Below, piece after piece: positions 17,168 through 24,933 of a stretch of DNA of 64,000 bases. The notes beneath the pieces were generated by a model. That model was not told the origin of the DNA, did no database searches, and saw only the letters and a program-made list of their open reading frames with translations. The position numbers were made by a program, and so were the translations under genes. The first letter of the stretch is position 1. Each line of letters opens with the position of its first letter. The stretch is from Palsa-360 sp963719875 (GTDB lineage: Bacteria > Acidobacteriota > Terriglobia > Acidiferrales > UBA7541), in contig CAVRDJ010000001.1 of NCBI GenBank assembly GCA_963719875.1, forward strand, positions 1-64,000. Direction: 5' to 3'.

Positions 17168-18554
17168 TCAATCGGCCCTGTCTTGGCGCGCCTGCACGGC
17201 GGTTCCTGCGATTCGTGCTGCCGCGATCTTGGGTTGCTTTGGCGGATCGGTCTCGCGGCGTGAAATCATTGGCGCGCGAATTTCCAGAAACTGAACGAGA
17301 TCCTTTGAAAAAATCAGGTCGAGCGTCCAGTCGAAAGCAACGCGCAATTTCTTCTCGAACCGCGGAAGCTTGCTCAGATAAATCGTCCGCCAGAGCCACC
17401 AGGCGATAAACCCCGAAAAGTTGATCCCCAGGATGTTGGCAACACCGGTCCGCCGGCCGATCGCAGCGAGCTGTGCGATTACCGAATACTGAAACTGCTT
17501 CTGGTCGATCCCACGAACCACTGCGATCACGTTGTGCGCTACGATCCTGCCCTGACGAAAGGCATGCTGTGCGGTGGGCGGATGAAATCCACCCTTCTGC
17601 CGATCAGGTATCGCGGAGCAATCGCCCAAAGCCCAGACGCCCGGCCAATCCTGAAGTTCGAGACATTCAGTGACAAGCAGACGGCCGCGCTCCTTTGCGC
17701 AAGGTACGGTTTCGAGCAAAGGATTCGGAGAAGTTCCGGCGGTCCAAACGAGCGTGTTCGTTTCGATCGCGGTGCCATCACTCAATCGGACCATCTGGCC
17801 AGAAAAGCTTTCCACCTTTTTGTTCAAGTGAATTTCCACTTTGCGTCCAGAAAGTTTTCGCTCGGCGTAATTGCCTAGCGTCTCCTCCAATTCTGGCAAG
17901 ATGACTGGCCCAGAATGGATAAGGACGACTCGCAACATGTTTTCCGTTAGGTTGGGGTACGAGCGCAGTGCTCCGCGAACAAGATCGTTGATACCCGCGA
18001 CTGTCTCGACCCCCGCAAAACCGCCCCCCGCAACCACGAACGTCAACAGTGGCTCTTTCACTTTGCAGCAATCGCTATCCGCCTCCTCCAAGTGAGCGAT
18101 GAGATGGTTCCGCAGGCGCATGGCGTCACCCAAAGATTTCATTGTTAATGCAGATTCCTGCAACCCGGGAAGCCCATAAAAGTTCGTAACCGAACCCAAG
18201 CCGAGGACCAGGAAATCAAACTCAAGCGTGTGGTGATGATGGTCGAAACCGTGGGAAACGACGACTTTCCTTTGCTTGATATCGATCTGCTCGACCTCCC
18301 CTGCAAAAAAATGTGCACTCCGGAGCAACTTGCGGACAGGATTTACGATTGTTGTGAGATCCAAGTCGCTGGCCGCGACCTCGTGAAGCATGGGCGTGAA
18401 TAAGAAAAAGTTCTCACGATTAACGAGTGTCACTTCGACGCTCGCATCCCGACCGAGTCCCTTTTCCAACTCCATGGCCACCGTAAGGCCGCCGAAGCCG
18501 CTGCCGAGAATGAGTACCCGCTTCCTCCGTGGCGAATTTTCCGTGCCCCCTCAA
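17168..18554 (-). CDS. ndh: Type II NADH dehydrogenase-like flavoprotein
   Basis: About 460 residues. The FAD-binding motif VLILGSGFGGLTVAMELEKG is encoded upstream of the first standard start (GTG 18481), but the frame meets TGA three codons before this region without an ATG, GTG or TTG. Removing one G from the five-G run at 18546-18550 would join it to TTG 18554, so the true start is probably there and the base run in error. Further motifs are TPMLHEVAASDL, LGSVTNFYGLPG, the NADH motif FVVAGGGFAGVETV, ALGDCSAI and a C-terminal hydrophobic amphipathic stretch. It would oxidise NADH and reduce quinone without pumping protons. Confidence 0.85.
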
Positions 18555-18614
18555 TTCAAGATAAAATGATGTCTCTTCAGCAGTGGAGATGCCAAATACC
18601 TTAAGTATGCGGAT

Positions 18615-19448
18615 CTAATTCGAAAGTTGTGCCGATCCTACTCCCAGGACTCTACCGAGACCCGTTTCCTGCACGATCGCTATGATCCTCAAGTTCCGCT
18701 GATCCGCGTTTCCGATACTGACTGTGACATCCTTGGAGAACGTGCCGCCGTCGTCGATGGTTCCCACCCGGGCCAAGTTTCGCGCGACCGCCACGTGTTT
18801 GAGAATTCTTCCCGAGTTCTCTCCGCCCCTGACACTCGATTGATCGCTGTTGTCAGCTAACGCGATCAAGACTTGTGCCGGCGCCCGCCGTCCTGAGGAA
18901 ACGAACGGACCAGTCTCGATGTGCACTGCAAGCGTGTTGTTGCCCTCGCGGTGAATTGAAGACAAGGCTACCGGCAGCTTGACAGTTTTGATGCTGTTCT
19001 CGATAACCCGAATGGCCCGCCGCTCATCACTGCCGACCAATTCCATCTCTCCGTCAACAACCATCTGAGGCGTGTAAGGACTATCGAGACGAAAACGATG
19101 CGCGTAATCGCCTTGACGAACGCTGAACTCATGAGATGAATACGGATCCTTCCATCCGATGTCATCCCAATAGTCGACATGTTCGCTAAGGACAATTAGA
19201 TCAGCGTCGCGTACCGGCTGAGAGCGACCCAATCTTTCGAGAAGCGCGTCTGCGGGAGGGCAGTCCGAACAGCCCTCGGAAGTGAACAGTTCGACTAGCA
19301 CAGGGGTACGTGTATTGTTGGCGCTACTATTTGTCTCGGCCGCATTCGTGGCCAGAGGATGTTGGAGGGTGAGTATCGTTAAACAAGAGATCGCAATGAA
19401 GGCAAGAATTAGAAACCAGCGACGCATCATGGTGGCCATCCTTGTCAA
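18615..19448 (-). CDS. DUF1223 secreted thioredoxin-like protein
   Basis: 277 residues from TTG 19448; MMRRWF at 19430 may be the real start. A hydrophobic leader (WFLILAFIAISCLTILTL) is followed by PVLVELFTSEGCSDCPPADALLERL with the CxxC pair of the DUF1223 thioredoxin-like fold, YWDDIGWKDPYSS and the cis-Pro-like YTPQMVVDG. DUF1223 proteins are periplasmic or extracellular with unknown redox partners. An ECF-type promoter lies just upstream, in keeping with the redox theme. Confidence 0.88.
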   Translation of the reverse strand: MTRMATMMRRWFLILAFIAISCLTILTLQHPLATNAAETNSSANNTRTPVLVELFTSEGCSDCPPADALLERLGRSQPVRDADLIVLSEHVDYWDDIGWKDPYSSHEFSVRQGDYAHRFRLDSPYTPQMVVDGEMELVGSDERRAIRVIENSIKTVKLPVALSSIHREGNNTLAVHIETGPFVSSGRRAPAQVLIALADNSDQSSVRGGENSGRILKHVAVARNLARVGTIDDGGTFSKDVTVSIGNADQRNLRIIAIVQETGLGRVLGVGSAQLSN

Positions 19449-19485
19449 ACTAGATTCAAACTGAACTTCATGGAGCCATTCGTTT

Positions 19486-19511
19486 GACTTACGGTTAAGA
19501 ATAAAGTTTCA
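19486..19511 (-). promoter_or_regulatory. ECF-type promoter before the DUF1223 gene
   Basis: TGAAAC, 15 bases, AAGTC on the minus strand. The -35 part (GTGAAACTTT) is typical; the -10 part is the least typical of the set. Confidence 0.45.
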
Positions 19512-19629
19512 CATTTTCCGGAGCCTGAGATTTATTCAATCCGGCAGGCCGGAGCGTCACGGAGATGCGCGTAAGGAGCGACGACGGACCTGGCCACATG
19601 TCAGTCCCGCCGTCACACCTTGCTGAGAT

Positions 19630-19763
19630 TTACCAGATAGCCCTCAAAGAAAGCTGAATTCCACGCGGATTGTTTGACACAGTATCCAGCGCGCCCGCAT
19701 TGGGAATTGGGGCCCCACTCAACGTGAACGGGGCTTGGTTCGCGTAGCCCGACGTGCAACCGT
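19630..19763 (-). pseudogene. 3' remnant of an Oar-type TonB receptor
   Basis: The minus-strand frame ends LDTVSNNPRGIQLSLRAIW and stop, with INGCTSGYANQAPFTLSGAP before it: the typical last 40 residues of an Oar-type receptor barrel. No upstream receptor sequence exists; the stretch begins immediately after the DUF417 gene's stop, so the rest was deleted. Confidence 0.65.
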
Positions 19764-20249
19764 TTATTTGGCACGTGCTGGTCGGAGGGCTTCACCTGCG
19801 CTCCAAATGGCAGCGCCAAGCAAGAAGACATCCTTCATAATGAAACCCTGAGTGCCAGAGTCCAAGCCAGGCGTTGTCACAAGAAAACTTAGAGTCGTAA
19901 GAAACATGAGGATGGCGCCGGCACTGCCTACAGCGCACAGCTTCGGCGACCAGTGGCGGATAGCGATCAATAATCCGATTACCAACTCCACGATGCCAAT
20001 TAATTCCGAACCCCTCTGGATGTTCATGACTTGGTAGATCCATGACAGGAAGGGGCTGTGCGCTACCAGAGGGTGGATGCCTTCAGCTTCGGCTGCCGTC
20101 CATTTTTGGGCGCCGAAGAACAGCAACGTCAGCACGAGGCCGTAGCGCAGAATTAGAGTTCCTGTAATTTCGAGTCTCGTCGCGATTGTTAAACCCTTCT
20201 CCGCGCTGCTGCTGGGGAAGGGCCTTGTTGCAGTAATGAGTTCCTCCAT
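19764..20249 (-). CDS. DUF417 (YkgB/RclC-like) membrane protein
   Basis: 161 residues from ATG 20249, chosen for the AAGGAA site seven bases upstream. Four membrane segments are seen, with the family signature RYGLVLTLLFFGAQKWTAAEAEGIHPLVAHSPFLSWIYQVM and RGSELIGIVELVIGLLIAI. E. coli RclC belongs here and takes part in reactive-chlorine resistance; the biochemical role is not known. The gene has an ECF-type promoter and lies back to back with the secreted protein gene at 20432; a truncated copy of the same pair is at 35.9 kb. Confidence 0.87.
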   Translation of the reverse strand: MEELITATRPFPSSSAEKGLTIATRLEITGTLILRYGLVLTLLFFGAQKWTAAEAEGIHPLVAHSPFLSWIYQVMNIQRGSELIGIVELVIGLLIAIRHWSPKLCAVGSAGAILMFLTTLSFLVTTPGLDSGTQGFIMKDVFLLGAAIWSAGEALRPARAK

Positions 20250-20324
20250 CGAAGTGTTCCTTTCTGGTTTGCTCAGTTCGTACGTTTCGCGCACCCATCA
20301 AAACGAGCATCAGTACTTTTCTAG

Positions 20325-20350
20325 GATGAACACGGCTGCGAAAGGTTTCA
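20325..20350 (-). promoter_or_regulatory. ECF-type promoter of the DUF417 gene
   Basis: TGAAAC, 15 bases, TCATC on the minus strand, divergent from the plus-strand site at 20387. Confidence 0.6.
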
Positions 20351-20386
20351 CCATCGCTGAAACATTTCTTGCGATCGGAATCGGAT

Positions 20387-20412
20387 TGAAACCTTTTCAT
20401 GCGTCGGCTATC
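20387..20412 (+). promoter_or_regulatory. ECF-type promoter of the secreted protein gene
   Basis: TGAAAC, 15 bases, CTATC. The gene's ATG is at 20432 with AGGAGGAAC as ribosome site. Confidence 0.7.
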
Positions 20413-20431
20413 GAACGGGCAGGAGGAACTT

Positions 20432-20908
20432 ATGAAAACTAGAAAGACCATCAGCATCCTTGGTTTGTTGCTTGCACTCGCAATCATCCTGCCTACTACT
20501 GCACGAGCAGATGAATACGATCAGGCCTCTCAACTCACCTTCAGCCAGCCCGTCCAGATTCCTGGACGCGTTCTGCCAGCGGGAACCTACTGGTTCGTGC
20601 TGGCCAACACGTCGATTGGTAACCGGAACTTCATTCAAATCTTCAATTCCGATCGATCAACACTGTACGCGACAATCGGCACCATAACTGCCGAACGCGT
20701 CCAGCCACTCGACCACACTGCGCTCACTTTCGCGGAGCGAGACTCGATGCAACCTAGCGCCATCGTGACCTGGTTCTATCCGGGGCGTAAGACCGGCCAT
20801 GAATTTATATACCCCCCGCAGGACGAGAGGGAGCTTGCATCGGCCAAACACGAGACCGTAGTGGCCCGAGCACCTGCCACGCACCAAACAGCAGTGGCTG
20901 CGGACTAA
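20432..20908 (+). CDS. Conserved secreted protein, duplicated (copy 1)
   Basis: 158 residues. A signal peptide (MKTRKTISILGLLLALAIIL... cut near ARA) is followed by a beta-rich region (LTFSQPVQIPGRVLPAGTYWFVL, FIQIFNSDRSTLYATIGTI, IVTWFYPGRKTGHEFIYP) and an Ala-rich tail. I know no functional name; similar small secreted proteins are common in Acidobacteriota. It is closely related, at DNA level too, to the protein at 36176. A strong terminator follows. Confidence 0.85.
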   Translation: MKTRKTISILGLLLALAIILPTTARADEYDQASQLTFSQPVQIPGRVLPAGTYWFVLANTSIGNRNFIQIFNSDRSTLYATIGTITAERVQPLDHTALTFAERDSMQPSAIVTWFYPGRKTGHEFIYPPQDERELASAKHETVVARAPATHQTAVAAD

Positions 20909-20942
20909 TTCATATCCACCACATTCCAATCGTCCAGTTGCT

Positions 20943-20976
20943 GGCGGTGGCGAAGTGCCACCGCCGGCGAGCGTTT
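20943..20976 (+). terminator. Rho-independent terminator after secreted protein copy 1
   Basis: GGCGGTGGC, loop GAAGT, GCCACCGCC, then GGCGAGCGTTTTT. The same hairpin is found after copy 2 at 36689-36717. Confidence 0.85.
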
Positions 20977-21031
20977 TTAGCGACACACCGCTATTTTCGC
21001 TGGAACATCCTTTTGAGCTATGCATCCGATT

Positions 21032-21057
21032 TGAAACTTTTACTCGAGCCAGCTATC
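21032..21057 (+). promoter_or_regulatory. ECF-type promoter of a broken thioredoxin gene
   Basis: TGAAAC, 15 bases, CTATC, matching the site at 36781 before the intact thioredoxin-fold gene. Confidence 0.6.
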
Positions 21058-21065
21058 CAAAGGGC

Positions 21066-21140
21066 ATAAGACACCTCGCCAGAACCCTTCCACCAACGGT
21101 CGCGGTCGCGGTGGTCGTCGCCTGTGCGATGGCACTCCCG
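21066..21140 (+). pseudogene. 5' remnant of the thioredoxin-fold gene (copy 1)
   Basis: Aligned with 36815-36889: the signal-peptide codons are recognisable but the start codon ATG has become ATA, and similarity stops abruptly after GCGATGGCACTC. The next segment of the same gene appears 3.2 kb away at 24356. Confidence 0.75.
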
Positions 21141-21633
21141 GGACTTCGCGTCATATGCTTCCTGCGCTTGTCCAGGCGCGGGTTTGTAATGAAAACGGAC
21201 GCTCCGGACCTTTTCATGATGAGGGATAGGCCGCCGGCGCCGGTGGCGTTCGCGCCGCGAATGGCGGCTCTCCGGTCGCCTTCGGCTCCCTGCGATCCGT
21301 CATTCGCAAACCCCCTTCCGTCGGAGGTTGTGCTATAAACTGTGTCACACACCGTGGTACAAAAACTCCATCAGGTCAGGTCGGCGGCTCTCTAACAGTA
21401 GACCGAATCACCAGATAAGTCCTGTCTGGGGCTGTGGTGTGCCCCATTGCTTCTGTAACACCAACGTAAAAATTAGTGAAGTTGTGTAACCTTTTCTGCT
21501 TTGAACGCTCCAATGTGTGGCCGCGTTACCTGATGGCTTCGCGTTCTGTCGCTGGTCGGTCTTCTCTTGCGGAAGGTGAGTGAGAGTGTATCTGCGGCAA
21601 ATCCAGGATTGTCCGAACAAAGGAGAAAACTTC
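21141..21633. other. Intergenic region, unknown content
   Basis: About 490 bases between the thioredoxin remnant and the next gene. There is a possible -35 element TGTAACCTTTT at 21485 without the matching -10 at 15 bases. The frames present are short and unrecognised; the first part of this stretch is the left side of the inserted segment. Confidence 0.35.
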
Positions 21634-22239
21634 ATGGAACTGAAACAGATACTGAATGGGTCCGCACGATGGTCGCGGCTGTTCGTGGCTGTGGTAGCTA
21701 TTGCACTCGCCGCGAGCGTGTCGCTGGCCGGACTCCCGCAAGTACTACGCGCGCAGAACTCGAACTCGTTCCAGAACCCAAGCGTCGTCTTGCCGCTCAT
21801 TCACTGTTGGTACAAGGGCAAGGTGGCCTACTACATTCAAACTGAAGCATCGGATGAGGCTCTCGCACAACAGCAAAACGTCAATTATGTTCCTCGGCTC
21901 TCAAATGCAATTGCGGCCGGCGCGGTGGATGACATCTATCACGTCACAAATTTCAATCAAGGAAACGTGATCCCTTCGGCCCCAATCCCTGCGGGCCCAA
22001 CCAACACTGATCCCAATTACACGCCGATTTGGCAGCTCAGCTTGGTCACCTGGAAATCCGGAACCGCTCCGCACGTGCTCAAATCCGAAGAAGAGGTATT
22101 GAACGCTCAGTCTCAGAATTTGCTCGACATTGTGAAGACCAACATCGTTATCAACTGCCCTGTGATTTATACGCCGGCAGGTGGTCTCCTTCCAACTGCC
22201 AAGATCATTGGCGACTACGAAAACCAGAGCAACCGATAA
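21634..22239 (+). CDS. Secreted protein of unknown function
   Basis: 201 residues from ATG 21634 with AAAGGAG upstream. A signal peptide (RLFVAVVAIALAASVSLAG..., cut near LRA) is followed by SVVLPLIHCWYKGKVAYYIQTEASDEALAQQ, YVPRLSNAIAAGAVDDIYHVTNF and a C-terminal VINCPVIYTPAG. Two Cys are widely spaced. I do not recognise the family. It is on the segment that separates the two pieces of thioredoxin copy 1 and has a strong terminator of its own. Confidence 0.75.
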   Translation: MELKQILNGSARWSRLFVAVVAIALAASVSLAGLPQVLRAQNSNSFQNPSVVLPLIHCWYKGKVAYYIQTEASDEALAQQQNVNYVPRLSNAIAAGAVDDIYHVTNFNQGNVIPSAPIPAGPTNTDPNYTPIWQLSLVTWKSGTAPHVLKSEEEVLNAQSQNLLDIVKTNIVINCPVIYTPAGGLLPTAKIIGDYENQSNR

Positions 22240-22247
22240 GCGAACGA

Positions 22248-22291
22248 AGTGCGGCCCGGTGCAGAACCTAGGAGGTTTCCGGGTCGCACTT
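22248..22291 (+). terminator. Strong hairpin terminator
   Basis: AGTGCGGCCCGG pairs with CCGGGTCGCACT (12 pairs, one G-T) around an inner AACCT/AGGTT stem, followed by TCTTCATTTC, directly after the stop of the secreted protein gene. Confidence 0.8.
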
Positions 22292-22682
22292 CTTCATTTC
22301 AGATGTCAACGCCTTTGACGCTCGAGCCGCGGAGCTCAAGGCCTTGCGCAAAAGTCATGCGCTCGACTGCGAGCAGCCCTTCGACGCAGGCTGCTTCCGC
22401 AGCGAAGTCATCGCCCGGCACCCGCGTAGTTATCCGCGCGAGGAACTGAACGACCCTCGGCTATGCGCCCGCCAACCACCGAAAGCGAAGATACGAGCGG
22501 TATCCTGATTTCGATGACGACGATTCCAAAAACGTTCAATATCGAAAACCCTCTCTGGTGATCTAGAAAATGAACCCATTCAGACTGTTTAGATGGAATG
22601 CCCAAAACACCCCTTAATTGCCATTTGCGCTTTTGGAGGATCAAGCTGGACCAGTATCGCTGATTTACACTAGTTGGAGAGT
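22292..22682. other. Intergenic region between convergent genes
   Basis: About 390 bases. A plus-strand frame without start codon (22293-22508, FISDVNAFDARAAELKALRK...) has protein-like composition and may be a fragment of a lost gene, but no family is recognised. The rest is AT-richer and featureless. Confidence 0.3.
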
Positions 22683-23993
22683 CTATTTGTGGCGGATGTC
22701 CATCGGTGCGCGGATGCGATCGAACGGCAGAATTCGGAGTTGCCACTTGACCGGGACAGAAGCCGGCAAGTAACAGATCGTTTTGTCACATGCCTGGTAC
22801 TCGAGCTTCCCCGAGATGGTGACCACCTTGCCTTCTTTTCCAAGTACACCCAAGGCGCCCCCCGTGCTTACCTTGGCAATCTGGCTAATACGGAATGTAC
22901 CCTCAAACACGGCCACCTTCTCCTTGATTGCCGGAAGATAAAGAACTTGCGACGCCGGGTAAACCGCCGGGTCGAAATCCAGTTCCGGGATACGGTCGAG
23001 CACGAGCCGAATCGGCTTATATCCCTGAGCGCCCGGCGCATAGACGTGCACATCCGGGGGTAGACGGACTTCGGCCACCAGGGTAATGTTCGTACCAGAG
23101 ATGCCTTCGGGATCCGACTGTTCGAGCGCCACTTGAAGATGCGGCGCCTCGACGATTCCCGTGACTTCCTCGCCCAACTGCGGGAACAGTTTCAAAACAA
23201 GGCTGTTTCCGGTGAGCCTTTCCCGGTACTTGGGGTCGAAAAACTTTTCTCGTATGATCCCGTTGGGATCGATAAAGAAATATCCTGGGCGAGCGTAGCC
23301 CGTCTGCATGCCAAAAGCTTCTTCATTCAGAACGCCGTAAGCGCGGATCGTTTTCGAGTCCAGGTCCCCGAGCAACGGATATGTGATCTTTTCTCGTCCG
23401 GAGTAAAACTTCAGGATATCCAGGGAGTCGTAGCTGATCGCGGCGAGCTTGACTCCTTCCTTCTCGAATCGCGGGATTGCGCTTTGCAACTGGACCAGCT
23501 GCTCTTTGCAGAACGGTCACCAATCCGCCGAACGGAAAAAGAGCAGGACAGTGCCCTTTGGTCCCTTCAGCGTGTCCAGAGTTTGCATGTGGCCGAATTG
23601 GTCGGGAATCGAAAACGCGGGAGCTTTCTGGCCCACCGCCAAGCCGATTGACATCGGTCCGACGACGGCCTTCTGAATCACATCGCCATTGAGGATGCCC
23701 TTGACGGTCACCGCATCTCCCAAATGAGCGGCAACGGGCCCCTGCGGGTCAACTTCGTACATGACGCGGGTCGTATCGTCCAGCAAAGACAGCTTCGCGC
23801 CGGGCTGGTCCTTATAGCAGTCGGGAATTTCCATGAACGCTTCATCAGCGTTGCAGGCGCTGGACACAAGGATCCCGGACCACACTCCGGGACTAGTTGT
23901 ATTTCCCTGCGCCGCTATGGCTAGGGCAGCCGCAAAATGCAGTGCGGTCGTGGCAACGAGAATGCGTTTTGTGAACGAATTAAGCCGACGCAT
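22683..23993 (-). CDS. Redoxin with C-terminal DsbD-like domain; in-frame UGA at the first CxxC Cys (candidate selenoprotein)
   Basis: 436 residues if UGA at 23519-23517 is read as selenocysteine (Sec159). Signal peptide (about 1-28), a small domain, an AhpC/TSA redoxin domain from about 118 (VGQKAPAFSIPDQFG, TVLLFFRSADW-[UGA]-PFCKEQLVQLQ, IIREKFFDPKYRE), then a DsbD-alpha/TlpA-like domain (LPPDVHVYAPG, YQACDKTICYLPASVPVKW) with its own Cys pair. Relatives have W-C-P-x-C at this place. The frame is open and well conserved on both sides; the only downstream starts lie inside the fold. Twenty-one bases after UGA is a hairpin with a 7-pair stem and loop GUC, fitting the bacterial SECIS pattern. 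Alternatives are a nonsense mutation or base error (TGC to TGA). It would act in periplasmic thiol-disulfide or peroxide chemistry. Confidence 0.75.
23486..23502 (-). promoter_or_regulatory. Candidate bacterial SECIS hairpin after UGA
   Basis: Minus-strand GCAGCTG-GTC-CAGTTGC: seven pairs (one G-U), apical loop beginning with G, loop 21 bases after the UGA. Bacterial SECIS elements have a 16-37 base distance and a G among the first loop bases; E. coli fdhF also has GGUC at its apex. The codons for QLVQLQ partly force this symmetry, so it may be coincidence. Confidence 0.45.
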
Positions 23994-24096
23994 TATTCTT
24001 GGGCTCCACTTCGTTTGCAAGCTGGCAGCAATTTACGCCTGACGCTCTAGTGAGGCAAGGATTTTGTTCGTGCTGGCGCTAAACCTAAAGAGCCAC

Positions 24097-24340
24097 TCAC
24101 TTCAGTTTCGCCGCAAGCTTGGTGATTCCAGCCATTGCACATTGTTCGTCAGCGCTTCTGCTTCTGGTCAAAACGCCTGAGTCCTTGCCCGGTGGCGGTT
24201 CCGCAGACCCACTCACACCGACGGCTCCGACACGTTCTTTCCCAGCCCAGATCCGGACCCCACCGGGTAGTCCGACGGTTCCTGCAACGGTGAACGCGGG
24301 CAGTGGAAGAAAGGCCGAATAGCGTGTCTGCTCAGCGGAC
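24097..24340 (-). pseudogene. 3' fragment of a GlcG/HbpS-type (DUF336) haem-binding protein gene
   Basis: The minus-strand frame ending at TGA 24097-24099 reads RYSAFLPLPAFTVAGTVGLPGGVRIW..., VGAVGVSGS, then DEQCAMAGITKLAAKLK, the C-terminal half of the HbpS/GlcG family, with an odd Gly/Pro-rich insert after VSGS. The first half of the gene is absent; upstream sequence changes to a thioredoxin fragment. Confidence 0.65.
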
Positions 24341-24355
24341 GTGCGCCTGTAGCCA

Positions 24356-24425
24356 GAATCATCTGCCCGCTGCTCAATCTGCTTATCTGGACAGCACTCA
24401 GAGAGAGCGAGTCGATTCGTGTAGT
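24356..24425 (+). pseudogene. Internal fragment of the thioredoxin-fold gene (copy 1)
   Basis: Aligns with 36916-36985 of the intact gene (AGAATCATCTGCCCGCTG..., GACAGC-CTCAGA, GTCGATT) and then diverges. Together with 21066-21140 it shows that copy 1 was split by about 3.2 kb of other DNA. Confidence 0.65.
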
Positions 24426-24506
24426 TCGCATTTCCCGGACTATACGCGAGCGCCTTCAGCGGATTCGAACTTGTTGCTTGTCAGGCTGGGAATCGATCGC
24501 AAGGGC

Positions 24507-24552
24507 TACGAAATCTCGTGATCGACATCGTGGATCTCCACGAAATTTCGTG
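24507..24552. promoter_or_regulatory. Paired palindromic enhancer sites (UAS), second occurrence
   Basis: TACGAAATCTCGTG (24507-24520) and the perfect palindrome CACGAAATTTCGTG (24539-24552), centres 32 bases apart, about 100 bases before the sigma-54 promoter at 24655. The same pair is at 1161-1205. Confidence 0.75.
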
Positions 24553-24654
24553 CCTTCTTCCGGAATTTCGGGTTGGTGCAGTTCGGGCTCGTCATTGCTG
24601 CTTGTAAACACCTCAAAATCAACATCGGCTTAACACCGCAGTAGCCCAGCACTT

Positions 24655-24669
24655 TGGCGTATGTCTTGC
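24655..24669 (+). promoter_or_regulatory. Sigma-54 promoter upstream of the ferredoxin-NADP reductase gene
   Basis: TGGCGTATGTCTTGC: TGGC and TTGC at exact -24/-12 spacing. The leader to the ATG at 24934 would be about 250 bases. Confidence 0.7.
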
Positions 24670-24933
24670 TCCTATACTACAAAAGATTCGGCGTGGAGAG
24701 GATCCACAGTGATTGTGCAGACCCACGCCCATGACGTGACTATCGTCTGGAGGGTCTCAGGTCAAAGGCGCTATCTAAGGTCCAAAGCAAAAACGAGTGC
24801 AATCTATAGTGTGCGGTTTCGAATTGAAGGCTGGAGCGCTGAATAAATCTGAGTCATGTTCCCGCGAGGGCTGATCCCAATCCGATGGCATCACAGTCCG
24901 AAATCGATCAGAAAATCCATGTTCAAGCAGTGA

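Noticed and set aside
23998..24013. TTGC-N7-TTGC before the redoxin gene as a sigma-54 promoter
   Set aside because: Lacks the essential GG of the -24 element.
24661..24846. 61-codon plus-strand frame MSCSYTTKDS...
   Set aside because: Begins inside the sigma-54 promoter; no ribosome site and no recognisable motif.
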